Below are positions 8,327 through 14,433 of a stretch of DNA of 22,665 nucleotides, piece after piece. How positions within the stretch are numbered: position 1 is the stretch's first letter; each line of letters opens with the position of its first letter. The notes under the pieces were generated by a model, which ran no database searches, had not been told where the DNA came from, and saw nothing but the letters and a program-made list of their open reading frames with translations. Source of the DNA: Clostridiaceae bacterium UBA6110 (GTDB lineage: Bacteria > Bacillota > Clostridia > Clostridiales > Clostridiaceae); NCBI GenBank assembly GCA_002428415.1, contig DIWI01000114.1, positions 1 through 22,665 of the forward strand. Reading direction: 5' to 3'. The position numbers were made by a program, and so were the translations under genes.

Positions 8327-8355
8327 ATTCTATCTATATATTGTGGTCTATACAA
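8327..8355 (-). promoter_or_regulatory. nrdDG promoter
   Basis: On the minus strand TTGTAT (8350-8355) and TAGAAT (8327-8332) are separated by exactly 17 bases. The distal NrdR box lies mainly in the spacer, where the repressor would block RNA polymerase. Confidence 0.65.
8331..8346 (-). promoter_or_regulatory. NrdR box, distal
   Basis: On the minus strand the core at 8334-8343 reads CAATATATAG and matches the NrdR consensus CWATATATWG at every position. NrdR is the ATP/dATP-sensing repressor of bacterial ribonucleotide reductase genes. Confidence 0.82.
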
Positions 8356-8428
8356 TGATACAGCACAAAAAAAAAGTGGTCAACATTCGTTATTTCCTAT
8401 AGGTTCGAAATAATCCTGAAAAAACGAA

Positions 8429-8454
8429 AGAACGGGCTTTTCCTAGTCCGTTCT
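8429..8454 (-). terminator. Terminator after the 149-residue hypothetical gene
   Basis: AGAACGG (8429-8435) pairs with CCGTTCT (8448-8454). On the minus strand a T-rich stretch follows (A-run at about 8418-8424 on the plus strand), 26 bases beyond the stop of the gene. Confidence 0.75.
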
Positions 8455-8479
8455 CAATATTCCTTGCCTTGACAGCAGC

Positions 8480-8929
8480 CTATATTCCTTCACCGTATGT
8501 GCTTCCTGATTCGTTCTTCAGATAGTTCAAGACCCTCAGCTCCAGGTAGCATACTTCACCCATGGACTCAAACATGACATCCTTAAGCTCGGTCCTTATA
8601 TATGTAACAAGCGGCCTTACCTCAGCCGTATCTAGTATCCTGAGTACCCCGATGTCATTTCGCCTCAGGAAAAGGCAGAATCTCTTCAATATGTACCTTG
8701 TGAGGTCCAGAGAGATGTCGACTGTCCACTCATATATGACCATCCTCTTCTCGTTGAGCTTTACCCTGATCGACCCTTCCCCTGTAATGAAAGAAACGAA
8801 CAGATTCCCGTCCTCATGCACTTCAATCAGCGATTTCCCGACTTCCTTGCGCAGATTGAGGTTAATGGGCGAAAATATAACCCTTATCAGCTCTTCCTTA
8901 GCTCCGAAATGCACACCCTTATTATCCAT
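8480..8929 (-). CDS. Hypothetical protein, 149 residues
   Basis: I do not recognise this protein. It is soluble, of mixed charge, with alternating hydrophobic strands in the first half (NLFVSFITGEGSIRVKL) and helical segments in the second (TRYILKRFCLFLRR). It has two cysteines and no signal peptide or membrane span. The ATG at 8929 is preceded by GAGGAAA; an in-frame ATG at 8962 lacks a site. It has its own terminator at 8429-8454 and so is probably a single-gene unit, divergent from the promoter-like site near 8984-9012. Its G+C and AGG arginine use match the core genes, which argues for a resident gene. Confidence 0.7.
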   Translation of the reverse strand: MDNKGVHFGAKEELIRVIFSPINLNLRKEVGKSLIEVHEDGNLFVSFITGEGSIRVKLNEKRMVIYEWTVDISLDLTRYILKRFCLFLRRNDIGVLRILDTAEVRPLVTYIRTELKDVMFESMGEVCYLELRVLNYLKNESGSTYGEGI

Positions 8930-8970
8930 ATTTTCCTCACTGCGTTCACAAAATGTTTGCAAATTTTAAT

Positions 8971-8985
8971 TGATAATCACTTTCA
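8971..8985 (+). promoter_or_regulatory. Candidate Fur-like box
   Basis: TGATAATCACTTTCA fits the 7-1-7 Fur consensus TGATAATNATTATCA at 12 of 14 positions. It lies between the divergent 149-residue gene and the promoter-like site at 8984-9012. The match is by eye and could arise by chance in AT-rich DNA. Confidence 0.35.
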
Positions 8986-9135
8986 ATTGCATCCAATCCA
9001 TGCTATTATAATACCAGACACACTACACATGCAAATGCTTTGAACCCTAAGAAGTATTTCATATTTCCCCCTTTTATGCGATTGTGTTTACCAGTGGAGG
9101 CCGATTTTCCCCGAATCGGCCTTCATCTTTTTTTT
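8984..9135 (+). ncRNA. Possible small RNA or leader ending in an orphan terminator
   Basis: A TATAAT at 9007-9012, with only a weak -35 near 8984-8989, is followed about 90 bases later by a strong intrinsic terminator. No open reading frame with a ribosome binding site lies between them. A transcript of roughly 110-120 nucleotides starting near 9018 would result. It could be a small RNA, or the leader of the lost gene whose 3' end survives at 9153-9245. Confidence 0.35.
9098..9135 (+). terminator. Strong plus-strand terminator not following any gene
   Basis: AGGCCGATT (9098-9106) and AATCGGCCT (9114-9122) form a perfect 9-bp stem with a 7-base loop, followed by TCATC and eight T. Its direction is clearly plus, yet the nearest gene upstream is on the minus strand. 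Confidence 0.9.
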
Positions 9136-9152
9136 GGGGGTTTCTTATATAT

Positions 9153-9245
9153 ATTCTACCACATTGCACTGTGAATCGTGAGGACATCATCTATGCCATG
9201 GAAGTAATTCCGGACATTATTGTGAAACAGCGTCGATTTAACTAG
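9153..9245 (+). pseudogene. Decayed 3' end of a cysteine desulfurase gene
   Basis: An open frame ending at TAG (9243-9245) encodes TVNREDIIYAMEVIPDII and a short basic tail. This is the pattern of NifS/IscS-class C-termini, where a T..(E/D)(D/E)I.Y..EV(I/L)P.I helix ends the protein. The rest of the roughly 380-residue enzyme, including the PLP lysine region and the catalytic cysteine loop, is absent, and a terminator lies just upstream. The match is short and made by eye. The last bases overlap the end of the convergent membrane protein gene. Confidence 0.55.
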
Positions 9246-10384
9246 CTCGCACTATTACTGACTGGCGACAATACTTTCATAAACTTCATAAAAATGAATA
9301 TGTAAATTGCAACCGCCAGAATGATACTTACAAAATTGATTGCATACAAGATCGGACTTTTTAAGTATAGTGAATGTGCATAGACCCCTAATACCTGAGA
9401 ACCTACAAGCGCACAAACCATGCTCCACTGAGGTGCAGAATACTCACTTCTCATCAATAGGTTCCTAAAATAGTTCCCGAGCAAATATACAGTAAATACC
9501 AGCCAGGTCATCGAAAATACATACGCTAATACCACAATGACTGATAGGAGACTACTTAGGTCGTATGAGTATACTTTCTGAAAATACGATGTGAGTCTGA
9601 ATATACTTATTCCAAAAAGGCAGGTAATCGGAACCAGTATAAAATATGCAGGTAAAATTGGAACTGCCGGCAGATCTTTTCTTTTGATAATAGGCTTCAT
9701 AAGATTTATTAGTTTGGCTGAAAGCAGAAGGATACCGACTGCTACAGTCACTAAAGTACCGATGACAGCAATCCCAGAGATTTGCGGATGAACTGAGGTA
9801 CCCGCTACACCTGAGCCTGCCAGACTGACCAGCCCAAATGCGAACACATCAAGCAACCATACAAAATTAAATTTATCTATTTCAATCTTCTTCTTAAGCC
9901 AGGTCTTGGCAACATTAAACTCAAGCACGAACATCATGATCCATAGTACTCCCCAAAAAATAAGTGAAGGAAGCATCAATGACTGTAAGCCCGAAGAAAT
10001 TTGCGGAACAAAGAAACCTATAGGTGCCCACAGCACATTCGCTGACATTGCCAATGAACCTATTATCGGAAAAATTGTCATATTTTTGTAAGGATCCCCC
10101 ATTAAATCGGCAACCGCCCCTTTATTTGAGAGCCATCCAATAAGTCCTTTCAAAAAAACAAATGTAAGAAATACATGAGCAGCTATTGATACAAACATTA
10201 TCGAAATCAAAGCAGCATACAGAACCATCTGCGTTCCGCTTAATCCTGTCCATACAATATCAGATAACTTTATAAGCCCTTTACCGTGTGGTATTGCAAA
10301 CTGCAGAAAATTGAACGGCATAAGGGATATTCCACCAGCAGCCAGAGATGCCTGGAAAAAAAGCGGATTAAACTTATTATTCAT
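9242..10384 (-). CDS. Multi-pass membrane protein of the ArsR/CGGC/DsrE cluster
   Basis: This protein of about 380 residues has some ten hydrophobic segments, starting near MPFNFLQF and ending with INFVSIILAVAIYIFIF, with basic loops such as WLKKKIEIDKF. The overall pattern recalls SLAC1/TDT-type anion or sulfite transporters; I also recall similar proteins named TsoY in selenoprotein-linked clusters, which needs checking. No in-frame TGA is present. The frame opens at a GTG (10396) that overlaps the upstream stop as TAGTG, but the ATG at 10384, six bases after GTGGGG, is the likelier start. It is probably co-translated with the DsrE-like gene, so moving a sulfur or selenium compound is a reasonable guess. 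The gene is AT-richer than its surroundings. Confidence 0.75.
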   Translation of the reverse strand: MNNKFNPLFFQASLAAGGISLMPFNFLQFAIPHGKGLIKLSDIVWTGLSGTQMVLYAALISIMFVSIAAHVFLTFVFLKGLIGWLSNKGAVADLMGDPYKNMTIFPIIGSLAMSANVLWAPIGFFVPQISSGLQSLMLPSLIFWGVLWIMMFVLEFNVAKTWLKKKIEIDKFNFVWLLDVFAFGLVSLAGSGVAGTSVHPQISGIAVIGTLVTVAVGILLLSAKLINLMKPIIKRKDLPAVPILPAYFILVPITCLFGISIFRLTSYFQKVYSYDLSSLLSVIVVLAYVFSMTWLVFTVYLLGNYFRNLLMRSEYSAPQWSMVCALVGSQVLGVYAHSLYLKSPILYAINFVSIILAVAIYIFIFMKFMKVLSPVSNSAS

Positions 10385-10395
10385 ATTCATCCCCA

Positions 10396-10716
10396 CTAAA
10401 ACGTCACTGTTTTATCAGCCCACTCGACCATTTCAACACAATCCACCATTGTATTGATTGGACACACTTCAGTACCACCCATATTTCTTGATTTCAAGCA
10501 AGTCCCACAGGCTAAAATTTCACCATCCAATTCATGAAATGCCTTAACCTGAACTGCTGCATCAAATTTTTCATGGGTCTGATTCTCAATTTCCACACCT
10601 TCGCCCATAAGGAACACTTTCACCTCGTGTCCCGTTTTCTTGGCAGTCACAGCGAATCTCATCGCATTCCATGCTTTTTCAAATTCCTTTGTTTCAATGA
10701 TGATACCTATCTTCAT
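10396..10716 (-). CDS. DsrE-like sulfur-relay protein
   Basis: This 106-residue protein has the DsrE/DsrF-like fold pattern: a first strand MKIGIIIET, a helix with KAWNAMRFAV, a strand EVKVFLMGEGV, and a cysteine-bearing segment ILACGTCLKSR. Such proteins carry persulfide sulfur on a conserved cysteine. C70 and C73 form a CxxC pair and C85 and C93 follow. A clear AGGAGGGG lies upstream of the ATG at 10716. It is followed with a 1-base overlap by the membrane protein frame and preceded, after a 174-base gap, by the CGGC-domain gene. It is most likely part of the ArsR-controlled unit, though the gap could hold its own promoter. Confidence 0.85.
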   Translation of the reverse strand: MKIGIIIETKEFEKAWNAMRFAVTAKKTGHEVKVFLMGEGVEIENQTHEKFDAAVQVKAFHELDGEILACGTCLKSRNMGGTEVCPINTMVDCVEMVEWADKTVTF

Positions 10717-10890
10717 TTTGCCCCTCCTTGTATATTGTTGTTTTACGACATTTATTATTAGTACTCTCTATCACATTCCCAGTCATCAACGTCCAAGTCA
10801 TAATCTGATGCCCCGCGACTGCAGCTTCGGTCATTTCTGTAGTATCAGATATATGAGCCATGCTGCACGAAATATAAACACACCAGATCT

Positions 10891-11223
10891 CTAATGAGTA
10901 TAATCAATCATTTTAATTGATTCTCCAACCTTCCTCTCTATGGCTGCTTTCATCTGTTCTGCATGAGGACAGGCAAATCCGATGGGATTTCCTCTTGTAA
11001 TGCATGAAGCAAGGACTATCGTGTCCGCACCTCGCTTTACCATCTCAGCTGCTCTCGTTACAGCTTTCTTACCAGGGCATCCTCCGCAGGTATTTACTCC
11101 AATCACCTCAATTTCCTCTTCAACATCTCTAAAAGCCAATTTTTTTGTATCCATCACCTTGAAGCAAGTCGTGGCCGGACACATATCCTCTGTCTGCATA
11201 CATCTTATCAATCCAACTTTCAT
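10891..11223 (-). CDS. CGGC domain protein
   Basis: This 110-residue protein carries the defining CGGC motif at C46-C49 (VNTCGGCPGKKAV) plus cysteines at C8, C15, C20, C74 and C85 in conserved-looking positions (RCMQTEDMCP, LASCITRGNP, FACPH). The cysteine layout suggests binding of a metal, Fe-S cluster or persulfide; the biochemical role of the family is not established. Length and the closing DYTH look complete. It starts 23 bases after the ArsR gene and is very probably co-transcribed with it. Some relatives in anaerobes occur with selenoproteins (recollection), but here every such position is cysteine. Confidence 0.88.
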   Translation of the reverse strand: MKVGLIRCMQTEDMCPATTCFKVMDTKKLAFRDVEEEIEVIGVNTCGGCPGKKAVTRAAEMVKRGADTIVLASCITRGNPIGFACPHAEQMKAAIERKVGESIKMIDYTH

Positions 11224-11246
11224 GATATCCCCCTAAATTGTCCTAT

Positions 11247-11573
11247 TTATGTTATTGACCTGACCATATCAAATTGCTTGGCCATTTGTTCAACCATGGC
11301 TTCCCTCATAATGATGCAGGCCTGGAGTGTTTTGGGATTTGAAATGGAATAGTGCATTTTTGTACCCTCACGCCTTGCTTCCACCACGCCCTTTTCACGC
11401 ATCACTGCCAAATGCTGAGATATATTTGGAACCTTGACCCCCATTGCAGAAGCTATTTCATCCACACACATTTCCTTTTCCCCTAATAGAAATAGGATTT
11501 CAATCCTCTTGGGATTTGCCATGAACTTGCAGAATTCCGCATGCAGGAAATATAGTTCTTTCTGGTTTTCCAT
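11247..11573 (-). CDS. ArsR-family winged-helix regulator
   Basis: This 108-residue regulator has the ArsR/SmtB layout: an N-terminal helix with FMANPKRIEIL, the segment MCVDEIASAMGV leading into the recognition helix VPNISQHLAVMREKGVV, and the wing EARREGTKMHYSI. Cysteines at C15, C36 and C86 could sense a metal, metalloid or reactive sulfur species; C36 sits where metal-sensing ArsR proteins carry their cysteines. AAGGAG precedes the ATG. It heads the CGGC/DsrE/membrane protein cluster and probably represses it from the dyad at 11592-11629. The ligand cannot be read from sequence. Confidence 0.93.
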   Translation of the reverse strand: MENQKELYFLHAEFCKFMANPKRIEILFLLGEKEMCVDEIASAMGVKVPNISQHLAVMREKGVVEARREGTKMHYSISNPKTLQACIIMREAMVEQMAKQFDMVRSIT

Positions 11574-11591
11574 AAGTTATTGCTCCTTATC

Positions 11592-11629
11592 ATATTTTCG
11601 AAAGTATGCAAATACAATCGAGAAAATAT
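11592..11629. promoter_or_regulatory. Candidate ArsR operator (dyad)
   Basis: ATATTTTC (11592-11599) and GAAAATAT (11622-11629) are perfect inverted arms, and a GTAT/ATAC pair lies between them. The dyad overlaps the -10 and start region of the ArsR gene promoter, as expected for autoregulation. Confidence 0.55.
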
Positions 11630-11654
11630 TAACATAGATTTTTTTCTTCGTCAA
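11626..11654 (-). promoter_or_regulatory. Promoter of the ArsR/CGGC cluster
   Basis: On the minus strand TTGACG (11649-11654) and TAATAT (11626-11631) are separated by 17 bases, a good sigma-A match. Confidence 0.72.
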
Positions 11655-11678
11655 CACAATACAACATATGCTTATCTC

Positions 11679-11921
11679 TCATTTATATACTTTTACACTA
11701 TTTATATCAGTTCTAATCTTTTCGCTCATTTCAACGCATGCTGTTTGAAATTGATATCCTTTATAAAATATGAGGCTTCGTTTGACTGTCATTGCCTGCC
11801 AAGCCGGCATTATCCAATATGTACAGAACTTATGCCTACCTTCAATATACGCTGCTGCTATGCTGTTCTTCGTCACATTGGTAACTGCATTAATCTCTTC
11901 TATTCCAAATAGACCAAACAA
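11679..11921 (-). CDS. Doubtful 80-codon open frame
   Basis: This is the only notable open frame in the 457 bases between the ArsR gene and the HesB-like genes. It begins at a TTG with no ribosome binding site. The product, with segments such as SIAAAYIEGRHKFCTYW, matches nothing I know. An ATG in another frame just upstream (11930) stops after 13 codons, so this could be the frameshifted end of a dead gene. I would not call it a working gene. Confidence 0.2.
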   Translation of the reverse strand: MFGLFGIEEINAVTNVTKNSIAAAYIEGRHKFCTYWIMPAWQAMTVKRSLIFYKGYQFQTACVEMSEKIRTDINSVKVYK

Positions 11922-11946
11922 AAATTTTCATTAAGGAAAAAATAAT

Positions 11947-11975
11947 TTGAAAGCACAGCGAAGCTGTTATATAAT
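11947..11975 (+). promoter_or_regulatory. Promoter of the tandem HesB-like genes
   Basis: TTGAAA (11947-11952) and TATAAT (11970-11975) are exactly 17 bases apart, a near-consensus sigma-A promoter about 55 bases before the first start codon. Confidence 0.82.
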
Positions 11976-12030
11976 ATATCCAGAATGTTGATTAAATTAC
12001 TAGGATATAAAAAAAGGAGTTGTCATATAG

Positions 12031-12381
12031 ATGGAAACGGTAAAGACCGGCATCATCGAGATGAGCGAGGAGGCATACAGCGAATTCTTCGATCTGCTCG
12101 AGATCAATGAGATAGAGCCAAAAGTCGTCAGGATCGCCCTTGCAGGATACGGATGCAGCGGACCGAGCTTCGGACTTATGATGGATGAACAGGGTAAGGA
12201 TGACGTGGTGCAGGTTTACGAGGACATCACCTTCATTGTTGCAAAAGAACTCTATGAAGAGTATGATGGCTTTAAAGTGCTTTCAGACGACGAGAATTAC
12301 GGCGGCGGTATGTCACTGAGACCAAGAAATACAGACACAGCATCAGGGTGCTCAACATGCGCATCCGGATGTGCAGTTTAG
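12031..12381 (+). CDS. HesB/IscA-like protein, cysteine form (copy 1)
   Basis: This 116-residue protein belongs to the small HesB-related group that includes selenoproteins in some anaerobes: IALAGYGCSGPSFGLMMDE carries C42 at the position of the conserved HesB cysteine, which is selenocysteine in some relatives. The later segments ITFIVAKELYEEYDGF and the GGGMSLRP region fit the A-type Fe-S carrier fold. The C-terminus adds C107, C110 and C114 (GCSTCASGC), replacing the usual CxC of IscA. A role in Fe-S or related metal/sulfur handling is likely but unproved. AGGAG at 12015-12019 precedes the ATG at a rather long 11-base spacing. It is co-transcribed with copy 2, 11 bases downstream. Confidence 0.85.
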   Translation: METVKTGIIEMSEEAYSEFFDLLEINEIEPKVVRIALAGYGCSGPSFGLMMDEQGKDDVVQVYEDITFIVAKELYEEYDGFKVLSDDENYGGGMSLRPRNTDTASGCSTCASGCAV

Positions 12382-12392
12382 GAGGAAAATCA

Positions 12393-12737
12393 ATGGAAAC
12401 AACAAAGAAGGAAGTACTCACACTCAGTGAAGGCGCATACACCGAATTCAAATCATTCCTTGCGTCAAACAACGTTACGGACAACAACATCAGGATAAGC
12501 CTCGCAGGCTACGCATGCAGCGGACCAAGGTTCGGACTCATGGTGGATGCACCCGGAGCTGAAGACCTGGTTGCAACAGTTAATGACATCAACTTCATCG
12601 TAGAGAAGAACCTTTACGAAGAATTCGAAGGATTCCAGATACTGTCAAGCGAAGAGAACTTCGGACAGGGCATGGTCCTCAGGCCAAACAAGGTAGATGA
12701 CAGCGCAGGCGGATGCTCATCCTGCTCAGGCTGCTAA
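12393..12737 (+). CDS. HesB/IscA-like protein, cysteine form (copy 2)
   Basis: This 114-residue paralogue of the preceding gene aligns along its whole length. ISLAGYACSGPRFGLMVD holds C42, INFIVEKNLYEEFEGF follows, and the tail GGCSSCSGC ends in C108, C111 and C114. AYACSGPRFGL is closer to the selenoprotein-containing relatives as I recall them than copy 1 is. I chose the ATG at 12393 because GGAGGAAA lies just upstream and the product then aligns with copy 1 from residue 1; an in-frame ATG at 12348 lies inside copy 1. The divergence between copies suggests an old duplication with separate roles. Transcription ends at the hairpin at 12750-12779. Confidence 0.87.
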   Translation: METTKKEVLTLSEGAYTEFKSFLASNNVTDNNIRISLAGYACSGPRFGLMVDAPGAEDLVATVNDINFIVEKNLYEEFEGFQILSSEENFGQGMVLRPNKVDDSAGGCSSCSGC

Positions 12738-12749
12738 TAAGAAAAACTC

Positions 12750-12783
12750 ATGCTCCATTCACAAAAGTGAATGGAGCATTTTT
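12750..12783. terminator. Bidirectional terminator between convergent units
   Basis: Bases 12750-12762 and 12767-12779 form a perfect 13-bp stem (core GCTCCATTCAC) with an AAAA loop, followed by TTTTT on the plus strand and preceded by AAAAA, giving T on the minus strand. It can serve both the HesB-like pair and the convergent DUF2812 gene. Confidence 0.93.
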
Positions 12784-12838
12784 CATCTCATCCTTTAGAT
12801 TTTTCTAATAATCCATTTAAATACCTTCCTGATTTTTC

Positions 12839-13978
12839 TCATTTCCTGTTACCGTCAATCCTCATCAGGTAGTCCCGGATTGAACTGACAACCAATGAGG
12901 AAGCCTCATTGCCCGTGTACATCGCAACCAGGGCCAGGTCACCCTTTGAGGCGAAAACATAGCAGCCGCCACACTTTTCCTCAAATGAAAGATAATCTAG
13001 GTAAGGGTCATCAGGCTTTGAAAGAACGCCCTTACTGATCCTGTATTCCCAGCCATCAATTACCTTTTCGGTAATTGATGGAAACCTGAGGTCGTAAAAA
13101 TGCAGGCTGATGTGTGTTTCATAGCCATCATTGGAAAACAACTCCTCTGACACGATGTACATGCTGTCAGCGAGCAGCGACTTCGGCTCTAAGAAGAATG
13201 AATCCTGCTCATTGTTGCTATACAGGTCTTTTCTCGTCTCTATGTCAGGAAGCCTCAGTACATCCAGTGAGGCAGGATATTCATCCATAGTGGCAACTCC
13301 TGTGTCTGCAATTTCATACACCGTGGCAGATATGGTAAGTATGACAACCAGTGACATGGCAGCCAGATAACCCTTCCTTATCCTCATGGTCTGCCTCCAT
13401 CCGGTCCTTTGCTCAGCGTCACCTCTGAGATGCCTTCCAAGCTCCCTGATTCCTGTAAATTCCTCAGCTGCCCTTACCGTAAGTATGATAAAGAAGGTAA
13501 TGTTCGCGCTGATGCTGCTTGAGCCTCTTTCCAATGTAGAAAGAAGGAAGTCCCTGTCATACATTAACATATACACCATAGCGACAACGGATGCTGCAAG
13601 CAGGACCGTTGATACTGCTATTCCTATCCTCATCTTCCTTTCAAGCCTTCTTACCGACAGTTCCCTGTCATGCTTGTCAGTATGGATAGCTCTTGCACCT
13701 GAATTGCCGTCAGTCCTGAAAAGATGCACATCCCTCCTGTAGGAAACATGATCCCAGCCGCAGTCAGAATATATCTGAAGCTCTTCCTTTCCAGGATCTT
13801 TTGCCATGATATCCATTGAATACCTGATATCCTTTGGCTCCCCTTTGTCGAAGGCTGCGAAATAATATCCGAATTCATTAACGTGAAGCCCCTCCAGGGA
13901 CATGTCGTGGAACCAGGTCTCAAGGATTCCTGTCCTGTACATGCCTGATGGCATTAACTTTCTTATTGTTGTCCCCAT
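12839..13978 (-). CDS. DUF2812 membrane protein linked to a PadR regulator
   Basis: This 379-residue protein has a soluble N-terminal domain of about 95 residues with the DUF2812 pattern (KGEPKDIRYSMDI, GWDHVSYRRDVHLFR). It is followed by hydrophobic segments near residues 117-140, 152-168 and 203-224, then an extracytoplasmic-looking C-terminal domain of about 155 residues. DUF2812 genes are commonly paired with PadR regulators; their function is unknown. The start at 13978 has AGGAGG six bases upstream and overlaps the PadR gene by 16 bases, so the two form one unit. A role at the membrane, perhaps in sensing or envelope stress, is inference only. Confidence 0.82.
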   Translation of the reverse strand: MGTTIRKLMPSGMYRTGILETWFHDMSLEGLHVNEFGYYFAAFDKGEPKDIRYSMDIMAKDPGKEELQIYSDCGWDHVSYRRDVHLFRTDGNSGARAIHTDKHDRELSVRRLERKMRIGIAVSTVLLAASVVAMVYMLMYDRDFLLSTLERGSSSISANITFFIILTVRAAEEFTGIRELGRHLRGDAEQRTGWRQTMRIRKGYLAAMSLVVILTISATVYEIADTGVATMDEYPASLDVLRLPDIETRKDLYSNNEQDSFFLEPKSLLADSMYIVSEELFSNDGYETHISLHFYDLRFPSITEKVIDGWEYRISKGVLSKPDDPYLDYLSFEEKCGGCYVFASKGDLALVAMYTGNEASSLVVSSIRDYLMRIDGNRK

Positions 13979-14289
13979 TCCAGGCCTCCTGTTACCGCAT
14001 TGAAGTCCCTCACCATCATGGCTATCCTCTCCTGCTCGGCAAGAAGCGCAAGCCTTCCGTCATCTGTAAGCTGGTATGTCTTTCTTCGGCTGTCTTCCTT
14101 CACCATGAAAATCAGCTTGTCCTTTTCAAGTCTCGCCAGAACCCCGTACAATGTTCCCGGACCCATCAGGACCCTTCCCCCTGATACCTCCTCTATGGCC
14201 TCCATTAGATGGTACCCGTGTGATGGATTGATCAGCGCAAGAAGCACGTAGAACATGGCCTCGGTCATCGGGCCCCCCTGATATGGCAT
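13963..14289 (-). CDS. PadR-family transcriptional regulator
   Basis: This 108-residue protein shows the PadR signature: TEAMFYVLLALINPSHGYHLMEAIEE in the first helices, the recognition region MGPGTLYGVLARLEKDKLI, and the wing RRKTYQLTDDGRLAL, followed by the C-terminal dimerisation helix. I chose the ATG at 14289 because GGAGGTG lies directly upstream; the frame extends to 14409 without a site. It overlaps the DUF2812 gene it probably controls. A perfect 12-bp palindrome downstream of its promoter is the likely autoregulatory operator. Confidence 0.93.
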   Translation of the reverse strand: MPYQGGPMTEAMFYVLLALINPSHGYHLMEAIEEVSGGRVLMGPGTLYGVLARLEKDKLIFMVKEDSRRKTYQLTDDGRLALLAEQERIAMMVRDFNAVTGGLEWGQQ

Positions 14290-14317
14290 TTTTTCACCTC
14301 CGAAGTTATTATGCGTC

Positions 14318-14329
14318 ACGATATATCGT
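14318..14329. promoter_or_regulatory. Candidate PadR operator (perfect palindrome)
   Basis: ACGATATATCGT is a perfect 12-bp palindrome just downstream of the -10, across the expected transcription start of the PadR gene. PadR repressors usually bind such dyads in their own promoters. Confidence 0.55.
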
Positions 14330-14337
14330 ATAACATA

Positions 14338-14366
14338 ATAGTAGGATACTGCATGGATATTGTCAA
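14338..14366 (-). promoter_or_regulatory. Promoter of the PadR/DUF2812 unit
   Basis: On the minus strand a consensus TTGACA (14361-14366) and TACTAT (14338-14343) are separated by 17 bases. Confidence 0.78.
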
Positions 14367-14375
14367 CAGCAAAAA

Positions 14376-14412
14376 GGGATGCAGAGGCTGAAAAACTCAT
14401 CCCCTGCATCCC
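14376..14412 (-). terminator. Terminator after the fructokinase gene
   Basis: GGGATGCAG (14376-14384) pairs with CTGCATCCC (14404-14412) around a 19-base loop. On the minus strand it is followed by TTTTT (AAAAA at 14371-14375), 22 bases past the stop codon. Confidence 0.85.
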
Positions 14413-14433
14413 ATGGATTTATTTACTTATAGC

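Noticed and set aside
5289..8413. Long plus-strand open frames opposite nrdG and nrdD.
   Set aside because: They are antisense shadows of clearly identified minus-strand genes, lack ribosome binding sites and have low-complexity Ser/Leu-rich products.
10717..10890. In the gap between the DsrE-like and CGGC genes, the minus strand has a frame with an in-frame TGA followed by 28 codons ending in an acidic tail, which could suggest a small selenoprotein; another frame has a 54-codon ORF.
   Set aside because: Neither has a ribosome binding site, I could not find a convincing SECIS-like stem after the TGA, and neither product resembles a known family. Chance open frames of this size are expected.
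11580..11912. A 110-codon plus-strand open frame across the ArsR promoter region.
   Set aside because: It runs through the ArsR promoter and dyad, has no ribosome binding site, and its product is an AT-driven mix of Ile, Tyr, Phe and Ser with no recognisable pattern.
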